Shown: piece after piece, positions 8,290-15,848 of the stretch | Position numbering within the stretch: the stretch's first letter is position 1 | How the letters are laid out: every line of letters starts with the position of its first letter | DNA from: a virus | DNA length: 36,207 nt | Strand: one strand, 5' to 3' | Virus record (IMG/VR): IMGVR_UViG_3300020153_000060 | Span: 1-36,207 of that record | Notes under the pieces: generated by a model | Told to the model about the DNA's origin: nothing | Database searches by the model: none | What the model saw: only the letters and a program-made list of their open reading frames with translations | Made by a program: the position numbers and the translations under genes

Positions 8290-11200
8290 CATCACGCGAG
8301 GAGACGATTCGACGGGCTCGCGAGGCACTTCACAGGAGATTGAGAAGAGACACGCATATACCCGGCTGCGTAGTCGTCCACGTGGATCCCTATGATGTCG
8401 GCACCGACGTCGTCCCTCGCTACGTTCGTGTTGCGCTGCGCGGTCGCGAACACGTTGACGTCTTGTACCGAGGCTTCCCACCTAACCTCCAGGAAGGCCA
8501 GCAGGTTACCGTCTTGCATATAGTAGAAGGCGACCTCTACGAGGTGTTCGGACCGAGTGGCACTGACGAGAGCGGTGCGATTGTGTACCCGGATCCGGCT
8601 TTCCTGCTCACAAAGTTCCTCGTAGTCCGCGACGTCTGGAGCGCCGAGTCCGCCGGAGTAGAGGCGTTCGATACCTTCCTCGAGGCGCTCACCGCAAGCA
8701 CCAACATCGACGTCATACTCGTCCCCCCTGGGTGGCACGAATACGAGTTGACAGAACCTCTCACGATCGACAATAGAATGATCGCCGGAACTACCGAGGC
8801 GAGGCGCGCCACGTGGATCTACTTCTACAGTTCGGTACCAGTGTCGACTGCGCTGGTGTCTCTCACGTTCTCCGATGTGTGGGACGTCGCCCTCGAAGTC
8901 GATCGGTACGACACGGAGGCCGCACCGTGCCTCTCAGTCGCGAACACGACGATGATCCGGTGCGAGGTCGCTGCTTGGAGAGACTCCGGTCCGTCGCTCG
9001 AACTCGTCGGAGATACGGTGCTCACGAACTGTCACTTGTGGGTCGGGGGCTCGACGTCGATCGCACCCGGACACCGTATGCGCTTCGAGTCTACAACATT
9101 CGAACTCGAAGACGTGTCTGTCGACGGATACTATCCTGGCTATGCGACGTTCGCATGGTGCACGATCGCTGGAGACTTCGTAGTCGCGGCCAACCAGACA
9201 CTTACGTTGTACAACTGCGTACTGGACGGTTCCGCACTTGGCGATGGCGCCGTCGAAACGTATGACTCGCGGATCACTGGCGACTCGACTGGAACCCACC
9301 ACTCCACGCTAATTGACCGCGCCTCGACATTCGACTACACGATCGCGGTAAGAGGCACACCCCCACTCACAGTCTCTTCCACCGAACTCGTCACCAACCT
9401 AAACGCCGACCTGCTGGACGGGTATCACGCCGCTGACCTGCTTGCCGCAGCGGAATTCCGTTGGCCTACGAAGCCGTACCGAGTGGTGGACAGAAAGCCC
9501 GTCGAGTACGAGACCATCCAGTCGGCGATCGATGCGAGTTCCTGGGGAGACACGATCTACATACCTCCGGGTGTGTACACAGAGAACCTAATGGTCGACC
9601 GCGGAGTGCGAATCGTTGCGGTGTCTCCCGAGGCGGCTTGGCTGTACGGGACGCTCACAGCGACGCATCCGTGGGTAACGGTCGAGAACCTTCGCATACA
9701 TGTTAGTGCCTCTGCCGGTTCGACGTCCACAATCATCACCGTAGACGCACCCGGCTCTCTCTTCCTCCGCAACTGCACGGTGACGTACACAGCCGCGGGT
9801 CCGGCGGCGTACACGCTCGCACACGTCACCGAAGGAGCGGTGCTCTCCGCAACCAACGCCTACATTGCAGCACTCGTCTCCGACACGGAAGGCGTATCGG
9901 GAGTCGGTGTGAAGGTCGAAGCCACCGCGACTTGTGATCTAGTATACAGTACCGTCGAGGCTTTTGGTGTCGATGGTGGAGTCGGAGTGCGTGTCGCGAG
10001 CGGCGGAATCTGTCGCGTACGACATAGCACAATACGCGGATCAACAGTGGGTGTGGATAGCGAAGGCGAGACCACTCTCACGTCCTCTTATGTGGACCCC
10101 CCGCTGAGCGATGTCGACGATGACGTTAGCGTCGAACTCGTACCTTACGTACCCACAGTAGATTCTCTCTACGTTTACGAAGCCGCGACCGCACAATGGA
10201 AACCCATGCCCCTAGACGATATAGAATTGCCGCCGGCGAATCACGCTGCTTCGCATACGGAAGGTGGCAGTGATTCGTTTCAGACGACAGACGTGATCGC
10301 AGCCGCAGTACGACGTGCGGTATTCGGAACCGCTACGTACGAGTTCGGTGATGTGGTTGCATCGCAACCACTCACACTATCCGGAGGGCTCGTCAAGAGC
10401 GATGCGGAGATCCACATAGATGCGATACACCCGAGTCCCAACTTGAGCATATCACCCACCAACATTACTGGCGCGGGTTGGGGTGTAGAACTGCGATCCA
10501 ACGATTCTGGAAAATACACGGGCATCACGTGGGGGCGAACCAGTCAGGAAGGTTCGCTGGGTGTCGCAGCGAGTACGAATCAGTGGCTGAATACCTCAGT
10601 TGCAGGCGACACTGTTCTGCGGGCTTCGACAGGGAACCTGCTGCTGGGGACATTCGCTACCGGCCAGGATATCCGATTCATCACCGGAGGAGCGACAGGA
10701 GTAGAGAGGTTGCGAGTCAGTGCTTCGGGAAATGTTGGGATAGGCAACTTCCTGGGTAGGAATCCGCAGTATACGCTGACTCTACACCGCGACGCGATGT
10801 TCGCAATCGAACTTCCTACTCCTTCGGGGGCGACTGCGACACCCACCTCCGGCGGAAGCCTCGCTGCGGGTACATACTATATACGTGTCGTCGCAAGCGG
10901 TGTTGGAGGCACGACTCTCGGGTCGACACAAGTTTCCGCTGCCGTAGACGGGAGCACAACCAACGCAATTCAAGTGTCGTGGTCTTACCTGCCTGGGGCT
11001 ATCAACTTTCGTGTGTACGTGGGGACAACAAGCGGCGGTCAGGACCGCTACTGGACCGTAACGTCGCTGTCGTACAAAATCGTTGCTTACGGACCAGGAG
11101 ACGGTTCTACTCCCGGTACAGTACCGACGGAGTGTACCGCCAGAACAGTTGGGCTGGGAAGTTCGACGCAGCGCCTGTACGGAGACATCTACATCGGCGA

Positions 11201-11639
11201 TCCTTGTCCTGGGAGAACGTCTCCCAAGACAGCCCTCCACATCGTTGGACCGAATGCACCCACAGGTGCCAGCAGTGCGCTGGATATCCAGTGGGAGTTC
11301 AGCGCGGCAGGAAACGCAGCGGTTCGTGCGTACCGAGGAGGCTCGTACGACACGTACCTACAATTCCTGACGTCGCCCACCGGAAGCAGTACACCCATAG
11401 TTCGTGCATCGATCGACGCTTCCGGAAACGTCGCTCTTGGATCCTCGTCGCTCCCAGACGTTAGCGGTGCCACGGGGAGCGTCGACATCGGGGGCGACAC
11501 TCTCCGTCTGCGCACATCCAGAACTCCTGCATCTTCAGGAAGCACAGGCAAGGTGGGCGAAATCTGTTGGGACGCAGACTACATCTACGTCTGCGTCGCA
11601 ACGAATACGTGGAAGCGAGTTGCGATCTCAACATGGTGA
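8286..11639 (+). CDS. Tail fibre / spike with beta-helix domains
   Basis: An 1117-residue protein. Residues about 20-95 resemble an OB-like tail attachment domain ('VVPRYVRVALRGREHVDVLY'). Residues about 130-340 and 405-600 are right-handed beta-helix or pectin-lyase-like segments; the second opens with 'YETIQSAIDASSWGDTIYI' and 'PPGVYTENL', a very common beta-helix cap. Between them 'LVTNLNADLLDGYHAADLL' is the classic tail-fibre LNADLLDGxHA motif. The last 300 residues have repeated 'RVSASGNVGIG'/'SIDASGNVALG' units typical of fibre shafts and a C-terminal 'GEICWDADYIYVCVATNTWK' tip. It probably binds or degrades surface polysaccharide; catalytic residues are not assigned. It starts with an ATGA overlap. 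Confidence 0.85.
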   Translation: MTSREETIRRAREALHRRLRRDTHIPGCVVVHVDPYDVGTDVVPRYVRVALRGREHVDVLYRGFPPNLQEGQQVTVLHIVEGDLYEVFGPSGTDESGAIVYPDPAFLLTKFLVVRDVWSAESAGVEAFDTFLEALTASTNIDVILVPPGWHEYELTEPLTIDNRMIAGTTEARRATWIYFYSSVPVSTALVSLTFSDVWDVALEVDRYDTEAAPCLSVANTTMIRCEVAAWRDSGPSLELVGDTVLTNCHLWVGGSTSIAPGHRMRFESTTFELEDVSVDGYYPGYATFAWCTIAGDFVVAANQTLTLYNCVLDGSALGDGAVETYDSRITGDSTGTHHSTLIDRASTFDYTIAVRGTPPLTVSSTELVTNLNADLLDGYHAADLLAAAEFRWPTKPYRVVDRKPVEYETIQSAIDASSWGDTIYIPPGVYTENLMVDRGVRIVAVSPEAAWLYGTLTATHPWVTVENLRIHVSASAGSTSTIITVDAPGSLFLRNCTVTYTAAGPAAYTLAHVTEGAVLSATNAYIAALVSDTEGVSGVGVKVEATATCDLVYSTVEAFGVDGGVGVRVASGGICRVRHSTIRGSTVGVDSEGETTLTSSYVDPPLSDVDDDVSVELVPYVPTVDSLYVYEAATAQWKPMPLDDIELPPANHAASHTEGGSDSFQTTDVIAAAVRRAVFGTATYEFGDVVASQPLTLSGGLVKSDAEIHIDAIHPSPNLSISPTNITGAGWGVELRSNDSGKYTGITWGRTSQEGSLGVAASTNQWLNTSVAGDTVLRASTGNLLLGTFATGQDIRFITGGATGVERLRVSASGNVGIGNFLGRNPQYTLTLHRDAMFAIELPTPSGATATPTSGGSLAAGTYYIRVVASGVGGTTLGSTQVSAAVDGSTTNAIQVSWSYLPGAINFRVYVGTTSGGQDRYWTVTSLSYKIVAYGPGDGSTPGTVPTECTARTVGLGSSTQRLYGDIYIGDPCPGRTSPKTALHIVGPNAPTGASSALDIQWEFSAAGNAAVRAYRGGSYDTYLQFLTSPTGSSTPIVRASIDASGNVALGSSSLPDVSGATGSVDIGGDTLRLRTSRTPASSGSTGKVGEICWDADYIYVCVATNTWKRVAISTW

Positions 11640-11650
11640 GGGGGTGTGCC

Positions 11651-11812
11651 TTGACCGCGATAGTGGCGTTTACGGATGCCGGAGACGTAGCGACGACCAA
11701 CGTTACTCGCGAGAACGCGCTTGCGCTCGCGATGATCGCATTGGAGATAGCGCGACAGTTGATCGCACTCTCACAAGCGAAGGGCGACGATGAGGCCAAC
11801 GGAAACGGATAA
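11651..11812 (+). CDS. Small hypothetical protein
   Basis: A 53-residue protein, helical in the middle ('ENALALAMIALEIARQLIALS') and ending in a charged tail. The TTG at 11651 is preferred because the leader GTGAGGGGGTGTGCC-TTG matches almost base for base the leader of the ATG at 13870 on the other strand. An ATG at 11633 is an alternative that lacks a good ribosome binding site. The 3' end overlaps the next gene by 23 bases. No family is recognised. The position just after the fibre gene and before two membrane proteins suggests a late or lysis-associated role, which is inference. Confidence 0.5.
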   Translation: MTAIVAFTDAGDVATTNVTRENALALAMIALEIARQLIALSQAKGDDEANGNG

Positions 11813-11993
11813 GAAACTCGGCACGCTGCTATTTGGATGCGTAGGCCCACTGACAGCGGGCTTCACGCTCGCGTGGGTCGCGTATGCGTTGGGGTTCGAG
11901 CACTTAGTTTGCTGGGGTTCGGTGCTCGCACTCACCGCGCTCGGTACGTCTTTCTACGTACTATTCGGTGGACTACTCGAAACCGGAGGTTGA
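11790..11993 (+). CDS. Small membrane protein, two TM segments (holin-like candidate)
   Basis: A 67-residue protein with two hydrophobic stretches, about residues 12-34 ('LLFGCVGPLTAGFTLAWVAY') and 39-61. A charged N terminus ('MRPTETDKK') precedes them and only a few residues follow. The size and two-TM topology suit a class II holin or a holin partner. It lies between the tail fibre and an XhlA-like protein, a common lysis arrangement, but no endolysin is seen next to it. It overlaps the previous gene and its stop is one base before the next GTG start. Holin function is inferred from topology and position. Confidence 0.55.
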   Translation: MRPTETDKKLGTLLFGCVGPLTAGFTLAWVAYALGFEHLVCWGSVLALTALGTSFYVLFGGLLETGG

Positions 11994-11994
11994 C

Positions 11995-12339
11995 GTGACT
12001 GATAGAACGACGAATCGCGAACTCGCAGAGAGACTCGAAGTGCTACAAGGCACCGTAACGAGCATCCAACAACAAGTATGCGCTCTGCAAGAGCAGTTGC
12101 GCGAGGTGCGCTCGGCGCTCGAGCGCACACAACTGATTCTGTGTGGTGACGGTTTGCAGGGCCTGACCGACCGCGTCGGTACGCTGGAGGAGCAGATATG
12201 GCGAAACGACCCGAGCATACTGTCGCGACTCCAGGCGTTGGAGCAACACATCGATCGCTTCAACAAGGTTGCGTGGGCGCTGCTCGCACTCGTCGCATCG
12301 CAACTCACATTGGCGGTGCTAAGGTTGATCGGAATATGA
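11995..12339 (+). CDS. Coiled-coil, C-terminal TM protein (XhlA-like)
   Basis: A 114-residue protein starting at GTG 11995, with GGAGG at 11985-11989 giving good spacing. Residues about 5-85 form a coiled coil with Leu/Val heptads ('LEVLQGTVTSIQQQVCALQ'), and residues about 90-111 form a single transmembrane helix ('VAWALLALVASQLTLAVL'). This architecture matches haemolysin XhlA-type phage proteins, which work with a holin in lysis. The two-TM protein just upstream would be the partner. The family call rests on architecture, not on a diagnostic motif; an anchored tail or structural helper is possible. Confidence 0.55.
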   Translation: MTDRTTNRELAERLEVLQGTVTSIQQQVCALQEQLREVRSALERTQLILCGDGLQGLTDRVGTLEEQIWRNDPSILSRLQALEQHIDRFNKVAWALLALVASQLTLAVLRLIGI

Positions 12340-12533
12340 GGGGTGCGGTGAATAACGGGACGGCGAGCGTGGGGGCGGCTCGTCTCGACCTCCCACCGCG
12401 TGTGGCAGGGGAGGACTGCGGTCCCGTCGGCGGCCCCTGCACACCCCTCTACGCGTCGTGGCTGCACGTCTGGTACGCGATGCGACTTCGACTCTCGTAC
12501 AACTCCGATTCCCGATGCAGGAGGGACCGATGA
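12336..12533 (+). CDS. Possible small hypothetical protein
   Basis: A 65-codon frame that begins with an ATG overlapping the previous stop (ATGA) and ends with a TGA overlapping the ATG of the acetyltransferase gene. The stop-start coupling at both ends is the main argument that it is translated. The protein is Arg- and Pro-rich with no recognised domain, and there is no clear ribosome binding site, so it may be only the leader of the next gene. It contains GCACACCCC at 12439-12447. Confidence 0.3.
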   Translation: MRGAVNNGTASVGAARLDLPPRVAGEDCGPVGGPCTPLYASWLHVWYAMRLRLSYNSDSRCRRDR

Positions 12534-12961
12534 TCGCGATTCGCAGAGCGCATTCGTGGGAGTGTGACGCGATCAGCTCTATCGCACACGCAAATAGGCA
12601 GGCGCTTGGCTTCATACCACGCTCATGGCTTGCGGAGGCAGTGCGAAAGCGTGAGGTCATCGTGGCAGTCGATAGCGAATCGGTTGTCGGCTTCGCGCGA
12701 TTCCACATCACTCGAAAAGGTCAGTGCACGCTATACGAAATCGCGGTACGCGATGACGCGCGTGGTAAAGGCGTAGGGCGCGCGTTGATCGAAGAACTCG
12801 CACGCATCGCAAGCGCGCACGGAGCGTCGCACATACTCGCCAAGTGCCCCGAAGGTCTGCCCGCGAATGGATTCTATGTACACCTGGGTTTCGAGCGCCA
12901 GGCGACGGAACGCAGAAAGAAGAGAACACTGCTCGTATGGGTCAGAAAACTATCAGACTGA
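12530..12961 (+). CDS. GNAT family N-acetyltransferase
   Basis: A 143-residue protein with the GNAT fold, which moves an acetyl group from acetyl-CoA to an amine. Motif A is clear at 'IAVRDDARGKGVGRALIEEL' (R/Q-x-x-G-x-G/A pyrophosphate loop), and the C-terminal 'GFYVHLGFERQ' is the usual motif B. ATG 12530 is chosen because CAGGAGGG at 12518-12525 precedes it; longer upstream starts lack this. The last 25 bases overlap the next gene, a TGT-like protein, so the two are translationally coupled. The substrate is unknown: a protein, an antibiotic or a modified base are all possible, and a link with DNA modification is speculative. Confidence 0.85.
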   Translation: MIAIRRAHSWECDAISSIAHANRQALGFIPRSWLAEAVRKREVIVAVDSESVVGFARFHITRKGQCTLYEIAVRDDARGKGVGRALIEELARIASAHGASHILAKCPEGLPANGFYVHLGFERQATERRKKRTLLVWVRKLSD

Positions 12962-13629
12962 TATGCTGTGCGAAGCGCGAAGTACTCTACGACATCGCCC
13001 GCGAGGAAGGGTTGCTACCCGGTGCGCAGCTCCCGCAGAAATACGTCCCTCCCGACCTATTCTTCGCGGATCAGAACTGGAAGCGTCCCAACCGCCAACG
13101 TTACATGGAAGCGCTTGCGACTCACCGTCCATACATGGCCACCGTTATCGACATCGAGACACCCGAAATGTTCGACGAGGCAATTTCCTGGGCCGAGGAG
13201 GCTGCGCAATTCGTCCACGAAGTCGTACTGATACCGAAGGTGCATGGCATCATCGAACGCATACCCGAGCGAATTGGTCAGGTGCCCGTCGTACTCGGTT
13301 ACTCGGTGCCGACGAAGTTTGGTGCGTCGGAGTTGATTCTCTGGGAGTTCGGAAGGCGACCTGTGCACCTTCTCGGCGGTGCACCCCACCAACAACTCGA
13401 ACTCGCACGCTACCTCAACGTGATATCGCTCGACGGCAACGCGATAACCAAAGGAGCCACCACGTACCTCTCGGCGTGGTCGCCAAATGGGTGGTACAAG
13501 CCTTACGAGAAAGGTGCCAACCCACCTAATGCGTACCTCGATGTGTTCCGACGCTCCGCACGCGCTCTCGTCGAAGCATGGCGAGCGAGAGGTTATCACA
13601 TCGTCACACCCAACGACGTTCGCGATTGA
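12937..13629 (+). CDS. TGT/DpdA-like TIM-barrel protein (DUF6610-like)
   Basis: A 230-residue protein with alternating strands and helices that suit a TIM barrel. Notable motifs are 'FFADQNW' (D45), 'ATVIDIE' (D72), 'VVLGYSVPTKFGASE' (119-132), 'PVHLLGGAPHQQLELARYL' (142-160) and 'ISLDGN' (D166). I recall this set, with FADQxW, HLLGGxPHxQ and SxDGN, from phage proteins labelled DUF6610 that are distantly related to tRNA-guanine transglycosylases. No search was run. The window also has a full preQ0 pathway and a second, clearer DpdA-like gene, so a role in 7-deazaguanine DNA modification is likely. ATG 12937 overlaps the GNAT gene by 25 bases. It is the last gene before the terminator. Confidence 0.6.
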   Translation: MGQKTIRLICCAKREVLYDIAREEGLLPGAQLPQKYVPPDLFFADQNWKRPNRQRYMEALATHRPYMATVIDIETPEMFDEAISWAEEAAQFVHEVVLIPKVHGIIERIPERIGQVPVVLGYSVPTKFGASELILWEFGRRPVHLLGGAPHQQLELARYLNVISLDGNAITKGATTYLSAWSPNGWYKPYEKGANPPNAYLDVFRRSARALVEAWRARGYHIVTPNDVRD

Positions 13630-13657
13630 TCGCACAACGCATTCGACCCAGACGAAA

Positions 13658-13697
13658 AAGAAAGCCGGTTGCCCTCACGAGGGCAACCGGCTTTCTT
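13658..13697. terminator. Strong bidirectional intrinsic terminator
   Basis: A perfect 18-bp stem, arms 13658-13675 and 13680-13697, closes a 4-base loop. The stem begins with A-rich DNA on the left and ends in T-rich DNA on the right, so it can stop RNA polymerase from both directions. It separates the plus-strand late genes from the convergent minus-strand operon. Confidence 0.95.
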
Positions 13698-13720
13698 CTT
13701 CGCTCACGCGCCGCAACCGA

Positions 13721-13870
13721 CTACGATGCGTCTCTGTGCGGACACCGTTGGCACCAATCACGCCAGGCCTGACTGTAGCCCTTGTCGAGACCGAGCCAGT
13801 AGGCCGCGCCACCGTAGGCTACCAACAGTAGCACAAGCACTGCGACTTGTGTCGTCACCTCCCAATTCAT
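13721..13870 (-). CDS. Small single-TM protein
   Basis: A 49-residue protein starting at the ATG whose complement is 13868-13870, with GAGGGG upstream. Residues about 7-27 ('TQVAVLVLLLVAYGGAAYWLG') form a membrane helix, followed by a polar tail with 'WCQRCPH' carrying two cysteines. A much longer upstream start is possible but lacks this ribosome binding site. It is the last gene of the minus-strand operon, after two other small membrane proteins. This could be a spanin- or holin-accessory-type protein, but no lipobox is present. No family is recognised. Confidence 0.6.
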   Translation of the reverse strand: MNWEVTTQVAVLVLLLVAYGGAAYWLGLDKGYSQAWRDWCQRCPHRDAS

Positions 13871-13881
13871 AGCACACCCCC

Positions 13882-14145
13882 TCACACTCCAGAACTCCGC
13901 CCGGACAATCGGTGGATCATCGCTGTGGCGACCGCGTACAATCCCGCAACCGTCAACCCCAATCGCAGCCCCGCCAGGAACGACTCCCACGATACACCAT
14001 GAGAGCCGAACGTCAATCCTACTGCGAAGCAGATCGAGGCAACGACCCACCAAACGTCAGGCGTATCAGGTACGTATGCTCTGATGAGACGCTTCACGAG
14101 TTCGACGAGGGCCACGGTGAGCAAACCCGCCTCTGTCGCTGACAT
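13882..14145 (-). CDS. Small membrane protein, holin-like
   Basis: An 87-residue protein with two clear membrane helices at about residues 31-49 ('VWWVVASICFAVGLTFG') and 55-77, and a weaker helix at the N terminus ('EAGLLTVALVELVKRL'). The size and topology fit phage holins that pierce the inner membrane. The start is supported by GGAGGTGAG just upstream. It is followed by the 49-residue single-TM protein and preceded by a 32-residue membrane peptide, so the three form a small-membrane-protein cluster opposite the candidate lysis genes on the plus strand. Holin function is inference. Confidence 0.6.
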   Translation of the reverse strand: MSATEAGLLTVALVELVKRLIRAYVPDTPDVWWVVASICFAVGLTFGSHGVSWESFLAGLRLGLTVAGLYAVATAMIHRLSGRSSGV

Positions 14146-14148
14146 ATC

Positions 14149-14247
14149 TCACCTCCGTGGCGTTGTCGCGAGGAGATACAACGCGTACGCGATCCCGATC
14201 ACTGCGAGTCCGAGTGCGACACCATACGCTACAGCGAACACATCCAT
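14149..14247 (-). CDS. Membrane micropeptide (32 aa)
   Basis: ATG complement at 14245-14247 with GGAGG seven bases upstream. The 32 residues are mostly one hydrophobic helix ('VFAVAYGVALGLAVIGIAY') followed by 'LLATTPRR'. Its last codons contain the ribosome binding site of the next gene and the two are separated by only three bases, which suggests coupling. No family is recognised. It is too short for confident functional assignment. Confidence 0.5.
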   Translation of the reverse strand: MDVFAVAYGVALGLAVIGIAYALYLLATTPRR

Positions 14248-14256
14248 AGCAGCCTC

Positions 14257-14925
14257 CTACGGTATGCGAAGTACGACATTGAACACGCGAATGCACCCGC
14301 GTTCCGCAAGTCGCCGACGTAGACTCTTGCAGACATCGTAGTAGGCAGTGAGCAGAATGGGCGGCTCGTCGAGGGTCGGTTCCTTGACAAATGCGGCGGC
14401 GCAGAGTTGGCCCTCCTCATCGCATACGACGAACACATAGCAGTTGCAGTGTCCGAGGCTCGGGTTCGCGGGGCACCAGTACGTCTCGAGCTGTACCCCC
14501 AACTTAACCGCCAGTTTCACGGCCAACCAAGCTGTGACGTGCGCGCGATCCTTCAACAGATGCGTTAGCCGCGTGCTCGACTGCGCCTCCAACTCCACCG
14601 CCGCCTGATACAGCTGGTGATACAGACGTTGGTGCGCGAGGTCCAGAGCCTCGACCGTCAGGCCGTTACCGGCGGCGAGAGCCTTCGCGGTAACGTCGAG
14701 CCACCGATTGTAGATCGTGTCTTGCGCGACCGCCTCCGAAGTGAGAGTGAGGTTCACGAGGTCGGGATACTCACCCCACTTTCCGATCGGCGCTGGAGGC
14801 GGGGGGACCTTAGCCTGTGTAAGACCGGCGCCGACCCCTACCATCGCCAGAATGAACATCGCCACCACGACGACGAGTAGCAAGGACAACGCATACTCGG
14901 TAGCACCTTGTCCACGCTCGTTCAT
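14257..14925 (-). CDS. Protein with Flp/TadE pilin-like N terminus
   Basis: A 222-residue protein. The first residues, 'MNERGQGATEYALSLLL', carry the class III (Flp-type) prepilin pattern G/XXXXEY: G5, then Q-G-A-T-E10-Y11, followed by a 20-residue hydrophobic helix ('VVVVAMFILAMVGVGAG'). A prepilin peptidase of the TadV type would cut after G5. The rest is a soluble domain of about 185 residues with several cysteines ('YWCPANPSLGHCNCYVFVVC'). ATG 14925 is chosen because GGAGGTG precedes it and the ATGA overlap with the previous gene fits. Longer upstream starts are rejected. Pilin-like phage proteins are unusual; function is unknown. Confidence 0.65.
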   Translation of the reverse strand: MNERGQGATEYALSLLLVVVVAMFILAMVGVGAGLTQAKVPPPPAPIGKWGEYPDLVNLTLTSEAVAQDTIYNRWLDVTAKALAAGNGLTVEALDLAHQRLYHQLYQAAVELEAQSSTRLTHLLKDRAHVTAWLAVKLAVKLGVQLETYWCPANPSLGHCNCYVFVVCDEEGQLCAAAFVKEPTLDEPPILLTAYYDVCKSLRRRLAERGCIRVFNVVLRIP

Positions 14926-15437
14926 CTTCGCACCTCCGCAACCAAGTTGTTGAGCGCATTTATGGCCAGCAGCGCCACGGACGCTACGACCTCCTTGGCG
15001 AGGTCGACGTCGTCGTACACAGCAGCACCCTGCAACATACGCGCTACCGTATACAGTTCGTCGTACCACGAGCGGATACGTTCCGACGGAGTCTCGCCAT
15101 CCGGTTCGGCTACCTCTACGGCAACGACATCGAGAGGCGTATCGCGCTCGTCGTCCATCCACGCAGAGGGAGGTGGGGGTGTGCTGACCAAAGGCAGCAG
15201 CAGGGTAATACACGCATCGGCGGCGCGCGCTAGGTCCGGCTGCTCGGGCGCAACCGCCTCGATCCCTTCACCATCCCACGCGTACCCACCCGAAGGTGTG
15301 ATTCGCAGTCCGGTGACGACGACCTGTGCATTCTTCAGAATAGCCAGAGCGCGAATGCAGCGCGCGACAGGCGAGTTGCCTTCGGGTGCTACCACGAAAA
15401 CCGAGGACACGACCTCCAGAGGCAGAGTCGTAGGCAT
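14922..15437 (-). CDS. Hypothetical protein
   Basis: A 171-residue acidic protein starting at the ATG whose complement ends at 15437, with a near-perfect AAAGGAGGTGA upstream. Its stop overlaps the next start as ATGA. The N-terminal half is beta-rich ('LEVVSSVFVVAP', 'NAQVVVTGLRITP'). A Pro-rich break follows ('VSTPPPPS'), then a helical C-terminal region ('KEVVASVALLAINALNN'). I do not recognise a family. Its coupling to the pilin-like gene suggests that the two act together. It contains GGGGGTGTGC at 15175-15184. Confidence 0.6.
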   Translation of the reverse strand: MPTTLPLEVVSSVFVVAPEGNSPVARCIRALAILKNAQVVVTGLRITPSGGYAWDGEGIEAVAPEQPDLARAADACITLLLPLVSTPPPPSAWMDDERDTPLDVVAVEVAEPDGETPSERIRSWYDELYTVARMLQGAAVYDDVDLAKEVVASVALLAINALNNLVAEVRR

Positions 15438-15440
15438 GTG

Positions 15441-15848
15441 TCACCTCCTTTGACTCAACTGCACGAGGATCTGCTCTTTATACTCTGGCACCACACGTAC
15501 GAGCACGAACGCGAGCGCTTTCTCGATGTTCGTGAGTCGGGATACGATACCCGTAACCGTGCTCATGAGAGCATCGGGATCGTAAGGCTTCACGTCGTGC
15601 TCGTCTATATGGCGCTCTAGAGTAGTGCGCAGCGCATCGACCGCCTCGAATAAGGCGTTGGCGCTGCGCATCAGTAGCGCGCCCTCGCGGTTGCCAGCGA
15701 ATTCGTAGCCGGCCCACACAGATGCTGCAGCGGCAAAGACGACGAACAGGAGAGCAGCCTGGTTGCGCATGACGTCGAAGACGACCACACATTCCACCAG
15801 CGTTAACGCGAGGGCAACGAACAGAGAAATCGCCTGTCTCTTCGTCAT
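15441..15848 (-). CDS. Membrane protein with two TM helices and helical tail
   Basis: A 135-residue protein. Two membrane helices lie at about residues 7-27 ('ISLFVALALTLVECVVVFDV') and 31-50 ('ALLFVVFAAAASVWAGYEFA'). A long amphipathic helical domain follows (about 58-130) with heptad-like Leu/Val spacing. The gene starts with an ATGA overlap at the end of the UDG-polymerase gene. No family is recognised. Its place between the replication operon and the pilin-like and holin-like genes makes it the first of a series of small membrane-associated proteins. Confidence 0.6.
   Translation of the reverse strand: MTKRQAISLFVALALTLVECVVVFDVMRNQAALLFVVFAAAASVWAGYEFAGNREGALLMRSANALFEAVDALRTTLERHIDEHDVKPYDPDALMSTVTGIVSRLTNIEKALAFVLVRVVPEYKEQILVQLSQRR

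Noticed and set aside
14926-15213. N-terminal extension of the pilin-like gene
   Set aside because: The added residues are Arg/Cys-rich and overlap the preceding gene in another frame; ATG 14925 has a ribosome binding site and an ATGA overlap.
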